DNA of 64,000 nt from Rhodanobacter sp. AS-Z3 (GTDB taxonomy: Bacteria > Pseudomonadota > Gammaproteobacteria > Xanthomonadales > Rhodanobacteraceae). Shown in pieces: positions 7,397 to 16,203 of this stretch. The stretch covers positions 109,501-173,500 of the forward strand of contig NZ_CP119392.1 of the NCBI RefSeq assembly GCF_029224025.1, given 5' to 3'. The notes under the pieces are model-generated. The model was given only the letters and a program-made list of their open reading frames with translations, was not told the origin of the DNA and did no database searches. Position 1 is the first letter of the stretch, and the number at the start of each line of letters is the position of its first letter. The translations under genes were made by a program, and so were the position numbers.

Positions 7397-8451
7397 AGCG
7401 GAAGGTCGCGAATGCCGGCACGGCCGGCAATGATCTGCGCCAGCACGTCGGGCGCGTATTCGAACGAATCGTAGTAGAGCCGATCTTCCGGCAGCCCAGC
7501 GGCGAGGAACGCAGGGTGCGCGACATCGATCATCGCCGGCGGACCGCTCATATAGAGATCGTGCCCGGACAGATCCGGGTGGTCGGCCAGTACCGCGTCG
7601 TGCACCAGACCCGTGCGCAAGCCAGCCACCTCACCGCCCTCGGACACCACGGCGTGGAACGCGAGGTTCGGCAACTGGCCGGCCCAGCGCTCGGCCAATC
7701 CACGCAAATACAAATCACTCGCCACCCGTGCACCCCAGTAAAACTGGATGGAACGACGCGTGCCCAACGCGATGAAGTGCTCGATGATCGCCTTCACGGG
7801 TGCAAAGCCGGTGCCGCCAGCCATGAAGATCATCGGTCGCTCCGAATCCTCGCGCGCCACAAACGTCCCCAGCGGCCCTTCGACGCGCAGGTGATCACCG
7901 GGCTGCAGGCCAGCGCTGACCCAGGAAGTGAAGCCGCCACCAGCGACATGGCGTACATGCATTTCGATCATGCCGTCGGTCTGCGGGCCATTGGCGATCG
8001 AGAACGGCCGGCGCTTGCCGTCCTCCAGCAGCACATCGATGTATTGGCCAGACAACCGCTTCAGCGGACGCTCGCCACGCGCCGGCAATAGCCGCAGGCC
8101 GGTCACATCCGGTGCCAGCGCCCATTTCTCGGTCACCATCATGCTGAGCTGGCGTCGCGCAATGTCTTCCACCGAGGTGACCTCGCGCGCCTCCAGCAGC
8201 AGGTCACTCGTCGGCACCGCCTGACACAGCAACACGGCATGATGCGCCTGCTCGTCAGCGTTCAGCGCCAGCGGCGGGTTGCGCGGATACTCGCAGCGCC
8301 CGTCCAGCAAGGTGGCCTTGCAACTGCCGCAGACACCGGCACGGCACGAATAAGGCAACGCCACACCCGCCCGCTGCGCGGCCTCCAGTACGGTTTCGCC
8401 TGCCGCCACCGAAAACTGACGGCCGGAAGTTTTGAGGGTGATTTTGAACAC
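7393..8451 (-). CDS. 2Fe-2S ferredoxin / FAD / NAD(P) oxidoreductase (AscD or CDP-6-deoxyglucoseen reductase type)
   Basis: About 352 residues. A plant-type ferredoxin domain comes first (CRAGVCGSC plus a distal LLCQA give the four cluster cysteines), followed by a ferredoxin-reductase module: RPFSIANGP binds FAD, MAGGTGFAPVKAI binds the nicotinamide nucleotide, YMSGPPAMI closes the C-terminus. The electron acceptor is unknown; relatives serve dideoxysugar synthesis or act as oxygenase reductases, yet no such partner lies nearby. I chose the GTG at 8451 because family members begin with a short F-x-I-x-L strand; an ATG at 8511 is in frame but would leave only 2 bases to the divergent gene. 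Confidence 0.8.
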   Translation of the reverse strand: MFKITLKTSGRQFSVAAGETVLEAAQRAGVALPYSCRAGVCGSCKATLLDGRCEYPRNPPLALNADEQAHHAVLLCQAVPTSDLLLEAREVTSVEDIARRQLSMMVTEKWALAPDVTGLRLLPARGERPLKRLSGQYIDVLLEDGKRRPFSIANGPQTDGMIEMHVRHVAGGGFTSWVSAGLQPGDHLRVEGPLGTFVAREDSERPMIFMAGGTGFAPVKAIIEHFIALGTRRSIQFYWGARVASDLYLRGLAERWAGQLPNLAFHAVVSEGGEVAGLRTGLVHDAVLADHPDLSGHDLYMSGPPAMIDVAHPAFLAAGLPEDRLYYDSFEYAPDVLAQIIAGRAGIRDLPL

Positions 8452-8513
8452 GCATGCATTGTCGTGGCGATGACTGCGGACAACAATGCGGGTTCGACCC
8501 ACGAGAATCAACG

Positions 8514-8954
8514 ATGAGCATCTGGAAGCAGGAACCCGATCTGGCCCGCATCAACACATGGAGCGCCAACACCATGATGGAGACGCTGGGCATCCGCATC
8601 ACCGCGATCGGCGACGACTGGTTGCAAGGCACCATGCCGGTCGACCATCGCACCCATCAGCCCTACGGCTTGCTGCACGGCGGCGCCTCGGTGGTGCTGG
8701 CTGAAACCCTGGGCAGCACCGCAGCCATGCTGACGCTGGACCCGACCCGGGAACTGGCAGTCGGTCTGGACATCAACGCGAACCACATTCGCGGTGTGCG
8801 CAGCGGCACCGTCACCGGCACGGCGAAGATGCTGCACATCGGCCGCACCACCCAAGTGTGGGAGATCCGCATTGAAAGCGAGGAAGGCTCGCTGGTATGC
8901 ATGTCGCGGATCACCATGGCGGTGATTCCGGCACGCACGATGGCGCCGCGTTGA
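8514..8954 (+). CDS. Hotdog-fold thioesterase (MenI/YdiI/PaaI type)
   Basis: 146 residues. The HQPYGLLHGGASVVLAE segment holds the catalytic pattern of the YdiI/MenI subfamily (HGG with a downstream Glu), and GTVTGTAKMLHIGRTTQVWEI is the second conserved block. YdiI hydrolyses 1,4-dihydroxy-2-naphthoyl-CoA and other acyl-CoAs; without men genes here the substrate cannot be assigned. The start at MSIWKQEP matches the family. Its 3' end overlaps the srkA frame, so the two are probably co-transcribed. Confidence 0.85.
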   Translation: MSIWKQEPDLARINTWSANTMMETLGIRITAIGDDWLQGTMPVDHRTHQPYGLLHGGASVVLAETLGSTAAMLTLDPTRELAVGLDINANHIRGVRSGTVTGTAKMLHIGRTTQVWEIRIESEEGSLVCMSRITMAVIPARTMAPR

Positions 8955-9910
8955 ACGATGCCCCGTACGCCAACCTCACTCCCGACCTGGTACTGGACGC
9001 GGTAAGCACCTGCGGCTTGTGGCCAGACGGCCGCTTGCTGGCGCTGAACAGCTACGAGAACCGCGTGTGGCAAGTCGGACTGGAACAGGATGGTCCTGAG
9101 CCGAGCCAGCCAGTCATCGCAAAGTTCTACCGGCCGGGCCGATGGAGCGACGCGGCGATTCTCGAAGAGCACACCTTCGCGCAGGAACTGGCCGACGCCG
9201 AACTGCCGGCTGTCGCACCGCTTGCGTTCGCTGGTCAGACTCTGCTGCATCACCAAGGTTTCCGCTATGCGTTGAGTCCGCGCCGGGGTGGCCGCGCACC
9301 GGAGCTGGAATCCGACGATCAACTGCAATGGCTGGGCCGGCTGATTGCGCGCATGCACCTGATCGGCGCGCGCACACCATTCGAGCATCGCGGCCGGCTG
9401 GATCGCGACACGATGGTGCAGCAACCGATGCAGGACGTACTCCATTCCAGCTTGCTGCCCGCGGCGCTGGCCACCAATTATCGTGCCGCCGCAAAGCGGT
9501 TGGACGCGGCAATCGGCGCACGCATGGAAGCGATCGGCCCGGTTCGCCAGTTGCGTCTGCATGGCGATTGCCACCCTGGCAACGTGTTATGGACGGATGC
9601 CGGCCCGCACTTTGTCGACTTCGATGACGCGCGTACCGGCCCGGCGGTGCAGGACTTGTGGATGCTGGCCGGCGACGAACGCACGATGAAGGCCCTGCTG
9701 GAGGGCTACCAGCAGTTCCGCGATTTCGACCATGGCGAACTGGCGTTGATTCCGGCCTTGCGCGCGATGCGTCAGCTGCACTACGCCGGCTGGATCGCCA
9801 ACCGCTGGCATGATCCCGCGTTCCCCGCCGCGTTCCCGTTCGCCGCCGAGTCTCGTTGGTGGGAACAACACATCGCCGATCTGCACGACCTGTCGGATGA
9901 GCTGGAATAG
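8897..9910 (+). CDS. srkA: Stress response kinase A (YihE/RdoA family)
   Basis: An aminoglycoside-phosphotransferase-like Ser/Thr kinase that protects cells under envelope and oxidative stress in E. coli. Conserved blocks: LNSYENRVWQ, the Lys-bearing AKFYRPGRW, EEHTFAQEL, the catalytic HGDCHPGNVLW and the metal-binding FVDFDDARTGPAVQDLW. The ATG at 8897 gives 337 residues and overlaps the preceding gene by 58 bases; a TTG at 8951, overlapping the previous stop as TTGA, would give an N-terminus closer in length to E. coli SrkA and is a real alternative. In E. coli it precedes dsbA, which is not here. Confidence 0.9.
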   Translation: MHVADHHGGDSGTHDGAALNDAPYANLTPDLVLDAVSTCGLWPDGRLLALNSYENRVWQVGLEQDGPEPSQPVIAKFYRPGRWSDAAILEEHTFAQELADAELPAVAPLAFAGQTLLHHQGFRYALSPRRGGRAPELESDDQLQWLGRLIARMHLIGARTPFEHRGRLDRDTMVQQPMQDVLHSSLLPAALATNYRAAAKRLDAAIGARMEAIGPVRQLRLHGDCHPGNVLWTDAGPHFVDFDDARTGPAVQDLWMLAGDERTMKALLEGYQQFRDFDHGELALIPALRAMRQLHYAGWIANRWHDPAFPAAFPFAAESRWWEQHIADLHDLSDELE

Positions 9911-9950
9911 CTATCGCCTGTAGCAACCCGCCAGCGGGCTCCTGCGGTTT
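9911..9950. repeat. REP-like palindrome downstream of srkA
   Basis: A TGTAG head, then CCCGC-CA-GCGGG and a CTCCTGC tail. It follows the srkA stop immediately and may end transcription or stabilise the 3' end. Confidence 0.5.
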
Positions 9951-10031
9951 CCAAATCCTATCCATCCGCAAGAACTTTCATCTATCCAGCCAAGCAGGCA
10001 TGCTTGAGCGGATATTTTGCCGAGCGCACCC

Positions 10032-10571
10032 ATGAAACGATCCCGCACCGCCGCCCTGCTGCTGATGAGCACCGCCCCGCTGCTGCTGACCGCCTGTGAC
10101 CGCAACCAGTCGCGCGAGGGCTTGTACACCTCGGTCGAAGCCTGCGTAGCGCAGACCAACGACAGCGCAAGCTGCAACGAAGCGTTCGCCAAGGCGAAAC
10201 AGGAGTCGCTGGCTACAGCCCCACGGTTTGCGAACCGCGAGGAATGCGAGGCCCGTTATGGCGCGCAGCAGTGCGCCGAACGTAGCGATGGCAACAATCA
10301 TTCGTTCTTCGGCCCGCTGATGACCGGCTTCTTCCTATCGCAGATGATGCGCAACGGCGTGGCGACGAATGGTTTCAACAGCGCGCCAGCATTTCGCGAC
10401 AGCAATGGCGGCTGGCAGCGGCCAGCGGCCGATGGCGCTTCAGGCGGCGTCTATCGCGGCGCCAATACGGGTACCGGCATGGTGCCAGTCACCGCCACAC
10501 CAGACCGTGCCGTCACCAGCAGCCGCTCGGGCTTCGGCCGCTCCAGCGGCAGCCGCGGTTTCGGCAGCTGA
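10032..10571 (+). CDS. DUF1190 family lipoprotein (YgiB-like)
   Basis: 179 residues with a lipoprotein signal (LLLTAC, Cys22). The conserved part has the DUF1190 layout: YTSVEACVAQ...SCNEAFAKAKQESLATAPRF...REECEARYGAQQC, with paired cysteines that probably form disulfides, then a long Gly/Ser/Asn-rich low-complexity tail ending SGSRGFGS. It is paired with a glutathionylspermidine-synthase-like gene, the same order as ygiB-ygiC in E. coli; the stop and the next ATG share one base. Function unknown. Confidence 0.85.
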   Translation: MKRSRTAALLLMSTAPLLLTACDRNQSREGLYTSVEACVAQTNDSASCNEAFAKAKQESLATAPRFANREECEARYGAQQCAERSDGNNHSFFGPLMTGFFLSQMMRNGVATNGFNSAPAFRDSNGGWQRPAADGASGGVYRGANTGTGMVPVTATPDRAVTSSRSGFGRSSGSRGFGS

Positions 10572-11749
10572 TGCGCCGCATCGCACTGGCCGAACGCTCC
10601 GACTGGCGTGCGAAGGCCGCTGACTGCGGCTTTGGGTTCCACACCATCGATGACGCGCCGTACTGGGATGAATCAGCGTATTACGCCTTCAGCCTGCGCG
10701 AGATCGAGCACGACATCGAGGCGCCCAGCGAAGAGCTGCACGCGATGGCACTGGACATGGTCGAGCGCATCGTCGGCAGCGAGCAGCACATGCAACAGCT
10801 GGCCATTCCCGAACCGTACCGCGACTGGATTGCGCAGAGCTGGCGCGAACGCCAGCCGCATCTGTACGGGCGCATGGATTTTGCCTATGACGGCAGCGCT
10901 CCGGCCAAGCTTTATGAACTGAACTACGACACACCAACTTCGCTGTTCGAGGCCGCCTTCTTCCAGTGGCAATGGCTGGAAGATCAACTCGCGCGTGGGC
11001 AGCTACCTGCCGGCAGCGACCAGTTCAATTCGATCCAGGAATCGCTGGTGGAAGCATTCGGCACGATCGCCCGCGGTATCGCGCGGCCATTCCACTTCGC
11101 CGCCGTGCGCGACTCCACCGAAGACCAGGGCACCATTGCCTACTTGCGTGATTGCGCGCTGCAAGCCGGTATCGACTGCGGCACGCTGGCGATCGAGGAC
11201 ATCGGCATTTCCGAGGATGGCCGTTTCACCGACCTCGACGACAACGTGATCGGCTGCCTGTTCAAGCTGTATCCGCTGGAAGACATGTTCCGCGAAACGT
11301 TCGGACCGTACCTGCCACGCGCAAGGCTGCAATTGATCGAGCCACCGTGGAAAGCACTGCTGAGCAACAAGGGCATTCTGCCGCTGCTGTGGGAGGCTCA
11401 TCGCGGCCATCCGAACCTGTTGCCGGCCGAGTTCGATGCCGGCGGCGAGTTGCCACGCGGTTGGGTGCGCAAACCGCTGCACTCACGCGAGGGCGCCAAC
11501 ATCGCGATGCATCTGGATGACGGACGCGAGCTGCGCACCGACGGCCCATACGACGGCCCATGCATCCGTCAGGCCTGCCATCCGCTGACCGCGTTCGACG
11601 GTCACTATCCGTTGATCGGCAGCTGGGTGGTTGGCGACCGCGCCTGCGGCATCGGCATTCGCGAAGACAGCTCGCTGGTCACCCAGGACAGCGCGCGCTT
11701 CGTACCGCACGCGATCGTCGAGGAAGCGCGCGGCGTGCTGATCGCCTAA
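10571..11749 (+). CDS. Glutathionylspermidine synthase-like ATP-grasp protein (YgiC family)
   Basis: 392 residues, the usual YgiC length. Recognisable blocks are the N-terminal DDAPYWDESAYYAFS, RMDFAYDG...LYELNYDTPTSLFEAAFFQW (ATP-grasp metal site), FKLYPLEDMFRE and the C-terminal PLIGSWVVGDRACGIGIRED. The family resembles the synthetase domain of glutathionylspermidine synthase, forming a C-N bond at ATP cost, but the YgiC reaction is unproven. Translationally coupled to the DUF1190 lipoprotein upstream, so the two probably act together at the envelope. Confidence 0.85.
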   Translation: MRRIALAERSDWRAKAADCGFGFHTIDDAPYWDESAYYAFSLREIEHDIEAPSEELHAMALDMVERIVGSEQHMQQLAIPEPYRDWIAQSWRERQPHLYGRMDFAYDGSAPAKLYELNYDTPTSLFEAAFFQWQWLEDQLARGQLPAGSDQFNSIQESLVEAFGTIARGIARPFHFAAVRDSTEDQGTIAYLRDCALQAGIDCGTLAIEDIGISEDGRFTDLDDNVIGCLFKLYPLEDMFRETFGPYLPRARLQLIEPPWKALLSNKGILPLLWEAHRGHPNLLPAEFDAGGELPRGWVRKPLHSREGANIAMHLDDGRELRTDGPYDGPCIRQACHPLTAFDGHYPLIGSWVVGDRACGIGIREDSSLVTQDSARFVPHAIVEEARGVLIA

Positions 11750-11777
11750 GCTTGCGTTTTTTCCGCCAAGGCCTCGC

Positions 11778-12212
11778 ATGCGCACTGTTCTGTTCCGCCT
11801 GATCGGCGTCCTCGAAATCGCCGGTGGTTTCTATGGTGTGGCGGCGATGCTGCAGCGCCTGTTGCCGTTCGGCGCCCACGACAGCCTGATCGCCCTGCTC
11901 GGCCTGGCCTTGTATGGCTTCGTGCTCGCTGCCGGTATCCAGCTGGTCGCCGGCAGCGAACACGGCGTGCGCATGTCGCGCTGGGCACAGCTGCTGCAAT
12001 TGCCGCTACTCGCCCTGCCGGTGCTCAGCTACGGCCTGCACTGCGGCGCCTTCGTCAACGTGTTCGCCACCTTGCAGGCGACGCCACGGCTGGGTATCGA
12101 CTGGCACTTCGGCTCACAGGGTTTCATGCTGGCCGCTGCCGGTCCGTCCGTGTCACGTATCGGCATCAACCTGTTGGCACTGCTGTCGTGGCTGGTGCTG
12201 CGGCTGCGTTGA
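11778..12212 (+). CDS. Integral membrane protein, function unknown
   Basis: 144 residues with four hydrophobic segments (about 7-25, 38-58, 70-90, 118-142). It begins 28 bases after the ygiC-like gene and runs in the same direction, so it may belong to the same transcript. A small Asp/His/Gln-poor loop contains HCGAFVNVFATLQATPRLGIDWHFGSQG. No family recognised. Confidence 0.7.
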   Translation: MRTVLFRLIGVLEIAGGFYGVAAMLQRLLPFGAHDSLIALLGLALYGFVLAAGIQLVAGSEHGVRMSRWAQLLQLPLLALPVLSYGLHCGAFVNVFATLQATPRLGIDWHFGSQGFMLAAAGPSVSRIGINLLALLSWLVLRLR

Positions 12213-12245
12213 GCTCCGTCCATTCCCACTCCCGAGAAGCTGACC

Positions 12246-12581
12246 ATGGCGCGTCCCAATTACATCGAACTGCCAGCGAGCGACATCGAGGCCGCGCGGA
12301 CTTTTTATACCCGCGCCTTCGGCTGGGAGCTCACCAGTTTCGGCCCGAGCTACGCCTGCACGATGACCGGCGATGTCGATATCGGTTTGCAGGGCGACGC
12401 TGCCGAAGCGCCACGCGCGCCACTGCCGGTGATCAGCGTGGACGACCTTGAAGCGGCATTGGCGGCGGTCACGGCGGCAGGTGCCAGCATCGTGCGTCCG
12501 ATCTTCGCCTTCCCCGGCGGGCGCCGCTTCCAGTTTCTCGACCCGCATGGCAACGAACTGGCGGTAATGCAGGCGGACTGA
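12246..12581 (+). CDS. VOC-superfamily (glyoxalase/bleomycin resistance-like) protein
   Basis: 111 residues, one VOC module: Y-I-E-L-PASDIEAARTFYTRAFGW at the start (metal-site Glu region), and FPGGRRFQFLDPHGNELAVMQ at the end with the second Glu. Metal-dependent lyase or dioxygenase activity is possible but the substrate is unknown. The 34-base gap to the previous gene suggests one transcript. Confidence 0.85.
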   Translation: MARPNYIELPASDIEAARTFYTRAFGWELTSFGPSYACTMTGDVDIGLQGDAAEAPRAPLPVISVDDLEAALAAVTAAGASIVRPIFAFPGGRRFQFLDPHGNELAVMQAD

Positions 12582-12606
12582 GCGCATTCCCGGAACGCTT
12601 GCTGCG

Positions 12607-12678
12607 TAGGGCGGGCACTGCCCGCCGCCTCCGCCACGAAGCCGAAAAACAACAGCGGCGGGCAGTGCCCGCCCTGCG
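12607..12678. repeat. Pair of inverted REP-like palindromes (GTAG-headed)
   Basis: A GTAG head and GGGCGGGCACTGCCCGCC at 12607-12628 is repeated in inverse orientation at 12657-12678. Each arm is itself a palindrome around CACTG/CAGTG, and the two arms also pair with each other across a 28-base loop. This is a BIME-like arrangement between the VOC gene and rlmI. Confidence 0.7.
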
Positions 12679-12720
12679 GTTACCAGCCGAATTGTTGCCC
12701 CCACCAGTTATCATGCGCGG

Positions 12721-13893
12721 ATGAATACTCCTGCCGCGCTGCCCGTCATCCGCCTGAAATCCGATCGCAACCCTGGCCACCCGTGGGTTTGGTCGGCACA
12801 GATCTACAAGCCGGAATGCAAGTTGCCACCGGGCAGCGTGGTCGAAGTGCAGGACTCGCGAGGTCGCTTTGTTGGCCGCGCGTTCTGGAACGGCCATGCG
12901 CGCATCGCACTGCGGGTGCTGGACACGCATGCCGAAGCCAGCATCGACGCCGAGTGGATTTCCGCACGCATCGCCCGCGCCGTGCAACTGCGTCGCGAGT
13001 GGTTGCAACTGGATCAGGTCAGCGACGCCTGGCGCGTGGTGCATAGCGAGGGCGACGATCTTTCCGGCTTGATCGTCGACCGCTACGCCAATGTCATCGT
13101 GATCGAATACTTCGCTGCCGGCATGTGGAAATTCCGCGAGGCGATCAATGGCGCGCTGCTCAGTCACTTCCCGGGCGCAGAGCTTTATTGGTTCGCCGAA
13201 TCGCATGTGCAAAAGCAGGAATCCTTCGACTGCCGCAGCCCGGAAGTGCCTGCCGCGTTCGAAGTGCGTGAACACGGCTTGCGCTTCCACGCTGCACCGG
13301 GCTCCGGCCACAAGACCGGTTTCTTTGCCGACCAGCGCGACAACCGCAAGCGTTTTGCCGAACTGGCGAAAGGTCGTCGCGTGCTCGACCTGTGCTGCAA
13401 TGCCGGCGGTTTCGCCGTGCATGCGATGGCCGCTGGCGCGAGTGAGGCGGTCGGCGTGGATCTGGACGTCGGCATCCTCGAGGTGGCCCGTGCCAACGCC
13501 GAGGCCAACAACGTCGCGGTGACGTTCGAGCAGTCCGATATCTTCGACTGGGTTCGCGCTGCCGTGGCTCGCGGCGAACGTTACGACGCCGTAGTCCTCG
13601 ACCCGGCCAAGCTCACCCGCGACCGCAGCAAGGTGATGGACGCGCTAAAGAAGTATTTCGCGATGAACCGCATGGCGCTGGATATCATTCCGCCCGGCGG
13701 CCTGCTGCTGACCTGCTCGTGCACCGGACTGGTCGGCGAAGGCGAGTTCCTGGAAATGCTGCGCCGGGTGGCGCTGAACGCCGGCCGCGAAATACAGGTA
13801 CTGGAAATCCGCGGCGCCGGCGCCGATCACCCGTTCCGCACCGACGTGCCGGAAGGTCGCTATCTGAAGGCGGTGTTCTGCCGGGTGGATTGA
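12721..13893 (+). CDS. rlmI: 23S rRNA (cytosine-5) methyltransferase RlmI
   Basis: 390 residues, matching RlmI (YccW), which makes m5C1962 in 23S rRNA. An N-terminal PUA domain (KSDRNPGHPWVWSAQI, GRAFWNGHARIALRVL) is followed by a central SGLIVDRYANVIVIEYFAAG region and a Rossmann methyltransferase: KTGFFADQRDNR, VLDLCCNAGGFAVHAMA (SAM site), VVLDPAKLTRDRSK (motif IV) and LLLTCSCTGLV (catalytic Cys motif VI). The start 27 bases beyond the REP pair follows family length. Confidence 0.93.
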   Translation: MNTPAALPVIRLKSDRNPGHPWVWSAQIYKPECKLPPGSVVEVQDSRGRFVGRAFWNGHARIALRVLDTHAEASIDAEWISARIARAVQLRREWLQLDQVSDAWRVVHSEGDDLSGLIVDRYANVIVIEYFAAGMWKFREAINGALLSHFPGAELYWFAESHVQKQESFDCRSPEVPAAFEVREHGLRFHAAPGSGHKTGFFADQRDNRKRFAELAKGRRVLDLCCNAGGFAVHAMAAGASEAVGVDLDVGILEVARANAEANNVAVTFEQSDIFDWVRAAVARGERYDAVVLDPAKLTRDRSKVMDALKKYFAMNRMALDIIPPGGLLLTCSCTGLVGEGEFLEMLRRVALNAGREIQVLEIRGAGADHPFRTDVPEGRYLKAVFCRVD

Positions 13894-13906
13894 GTCGATA
13901 CAGCCG

Positions 13907-13982
13907 GCGCAGCAGCGCACCCCGTGCGTGATGCTCCTGACAAAATCGGCAACAGAGCAGCGCGCACAGGATGTGCTTGTAA
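13907..13982. repeat. Two REP-like elements between rlmI and hydrolase gene
   Basis: GCAGCGCACCCCGTGCG at 13909-13928 and an inverted relative, CAGCGCGCACAGGATGTGC, at about 13957-13976. They belong to the same GCGCAC...GTGCGC family as the elements at 7371 and 35032. Confidence 0.55.
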
Positions 13983-14025
13983 AGGCTCCCGACAATTTGC
14001 CTATCTGTCAGACGTCCATCAGAGC

Positions 14026-14904
14026 ATGAGAATTCGAACGCTTCTGCTCACCGTTGCGACACTGGCGTGCCTCTATGTCGTCTCTGGAGCCTGCCTGCTG
14101 CGCTTCGCGCTTGAGCCGCTGCTGCTGCCACATGTCGATCTGTCCGCACCGGCGACTGCACCGCTGTTCTTGCGCATCCACAACGATGATGGCAATGCCA
14201 TGCTGGTACGGCGCTACGGAGTGCCGAAGCTGGGCTGTGTCGTCTTCTTTCCCGGCCAACATGGCCTCATCCCGGCCTACCAGCAGCACCTATTCCCCGC
14301 ATTTTCCACGCGGGGTATCGGCGTCCTTGCCGTCAGCTATTCGGGGCAGAATGGCGCCGCCGGCACAGCTCATCTGCACGAGCTTGTAGCGCTGGCCGCA
14401 CAAGTAGTCGCTGCTGCTCAGGCCGCCTGTCCAGGCCATCGCGTCGTGGTGTACGGCCACTCGTTAGGCTCCATGGTCGCAGCCTATGCGGAAGGAAGAT
14501 CGCATCCGACGGGACTTATCCTGGAGAGCACCGCACCCTCGTTCTCATCCGCGATTCGCCTTCGGTTGAGCGCACGCTGGTATCTGGCGCCGCTAACGCG
14601 GCTACCGGTTTCCAGACTGATCGCACATGACTATTCGCTCACCGAAGCGCTGTCGACCACTCTGGATATGCCCACCGTCGTATTTCAGGGCGCGACGGAT
14701 AGCCAGACGCCCCTTGCAGAGCTACAGGCAGCCGGCATGCCGGGCAACCTGCAACTTGTCGTGGTCCCGGGCGGGACACACTCAACCACGTATTTGCTGG
14801 CCCGAAACCGGATGCTGCAAGCGACCCTGTCCATGCTTTGTGCACAGCAGAGCCAAAGCCCATGTGACTCTGACACGCCGCTTGTCTCAGGCGTTGCGCG
14901 GTAG
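14026..14904 (+). CDS. Membrane-anchored alpha/beta hydrolase
   Basis: 292 residues. An N-terminal hydrophobic segment (6-28) probably anchors the protein or is a signal peptide. The nucleophile elbow is GHSLGSM (Ser at the centre), PTVVFQGATDSQTP supplies the acid region and VVVPGGTHSTTY the catalytic His. Similar to serine hydrolases of the BEM46/YfhR group. Its last 18 bases overlap the convergent FAD oxidoreductase gene. The substrate is unknown. Confidence 0.8.
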   Translation: MRIRTLLLTVATLACLYVVSGACLLRFALEPLLLPHVDLSAPATAPLFLRIHNDDGNAMLVRRYGVPKLGCVVFFPGQHGLIPAYQQHLFPAFSTRGIGVLAVSYSGQNGAAGTAHLHELVALAAQVVAAAQAACPGHRVVVYGHSLGSMVAAYAEGRSHPTGLILESTAPSFSSAIRLRLSARWYLAPLTRLPVSRLIAHDYSLTEALSTTLDMPTVVFQGATDSQTPLAELQAAGMPGNLQLVVVPGGTHSTTYLLARNRMLQATLSMLCAQQSQSPCDSDTPLVSGVAR

Positions 14905-16080
14905 CCGGCCACGCAAGGATGCCGCGTCAAACGGCCCGACTTCCGCGATCAGCTCACGCGCCGCATCGACCTGATCCCACACATTCCACAACAACACGCC
15001 ACGCACGCGACCGGCGTCCAGGTAATACACCACGCCCTCGCGATAGGGCTCGCGCCAGTCTTCAACCACCTGCAGTCGGGTATCGAGCAGACCTACCGCT
15101 TCGTAGCCCAGATCGAACATATCTGAATAGAACAGTGGCGTCGCGGTGTAATCATCGCTGATACCGGTCATCGCGCGACCGGCGTGCCGGCCCATGCTCA
15201 CCGCCGCATCCTCATGTTCCACGCGCATGCGTCGGTCCAGCGCCGCGCTGTGGAAGTTGGCCACGTCGCCGGCCGCCCAGATGTCCGCGTCGCCGGTCCG
15301 CAGTTGGGCATCCACCACGATGCCGTTGTCGACGGCCAGGCCGGCTTGCTCGGCCAGCCCCGTGTTCGGTGTCACGCCGATGCCGGCCACCGCCGCTTCC
15401 ACGCGCAGCAGGCTGCCATCGGACAAGGTCAATTCCACCCCGCCATCGGTGGGTTGACTACCGGTGACCTGCACGCCGCTGCGCAAGTCGACGCCCTTGC
15501 TGCGGTAGTAGTCGTCGAGGTTATGTGCGAGATCATCCGGATAACGCCCCGCACCCAGCGTCTGCGCGGGAAACAACATGGTGACCTTGCAGCCGAGGCT
15601 GCATAGCGACGCGGCCAGCTCGCAGCCGATGAAGCCACCGCCAATCACCGCGATGTACGCGCCGGGCTGGGCGTAGTGGCGCAGCGTCTGGTAATCCTGC
15701 AGCGTACGAAAGTGGATGATGCGCTCGCCACCTTCGAACGGCAGTTGCCGCGAGGTGGCACCGGTGGCCAGCAACAGCTTGCGGTAGTGATACGTGTCGC
15801 CGTGATCATCCCGCGCCACATGCGCGGCACGATCCAGCGACTCGATCCGGCGCCCCTGATGCAGGATTGCGCCACTGCCCGCTGTGCCCAGATCGATGTC
15901 GGCCGGCGACTTGTCGCCCTTCCACAAGGCCTTGCTCAACGGCGGCCGCTGGTACGGTGGTGACGCCTCATCGCCCACGATGCCTATGTTCGCGCCGGGC
16001 TGGACTTCCGCAATGGCCTTGGCCGCCGCATCAGCAGCCATGCCCCCACCAATGATCAGGTAATCGTGGGTGTATTCCAT
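14887..16080 (-). CDS. FAD/NAD(P)-dependent oxidoreductase (ferredoxin/rubredoxin reductase type)
   Basis: 397 residues. DYLIIGGGMAADAAAKAI is the FAD-binding Rossmann start, YQRPPLSK a family hallmark of ferredoxin-reductase/AIF-like flavoproteins, LLLATGA the second FAD contact, YIAVIGGGFIGCELA the NAD(P) site, and IWAAGDVAN the closing FAD motif. A C-terminal reductase domain with VGLLDTRLQVVEDWREPYREGVVYY follows. Electron acceptor unknown. The frame extends far upstream through the antisense of rmuC, but the first Met matching the family start is at 16080. Confidence 0.88.
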   Translation of the reverse strand: MEYTHDYLIIGGGMAADAAAKAIAEVQPGANIGIVGDEASPPYQRPPLSKALWKGDKSPADIDLGTAGSGAILHQGRRIESLDRAAHVARDDHGDTYHYRKLLLATGATSRQLPFEGGERIIHFRTLQDYQTLRHYAQPGAYIAVIGGGFIGCELAASLCSLGCKVTMLFPAQTLGAGRYPDDLAHNLDDYYRSKGVDLRSGVQVTGSQPTDGGVELTLSDGSLLRVEAAVAGIGVTPNTGLAEQAGLAVDNGIVVDAQLRTGDADIWAAGDVANFHSAALDRRMRVEHEDAAVSMGRHAGRAMTGISDDYTATPLFYSDMFDLGYEAVGLLDTRLQVVEDWREPYREGVVYYLDAGRVRGVLLWNVWDQVDAARELIAEVGPFDAASLRGRLPRNA

Positions 16081-16201
16081 AACGTTCTCCCGGGCTGATA
16101 TCAGCCCATGATGCGCCGCCCCGGCAACGGCTACGTGAAATCCGGGCGCAGCCCATGAGACGGCTCGACGTACACTGGATGCATTACCCCGGGAAAACGT
16201 T
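16081..16201. promoter_or_regulatory. Divergent intergenic region with mirrored start regions and a 16-bp palindrome
   Basis: AACGTTCTCCCGGG at 16081-16094 and its near-perfect inverse CCCGGGAAAACGTT at 16188-16201 (13 of 14 match) lie directly before the two divergent start codons, so both mRNAs start translation after almost the same sequence. GGGCTGATATCAGCCC at 16092-16107 is a perfect palindrome and a candidate operator. Confidence 0.5.
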
Positions 16202-16203
16202 CC

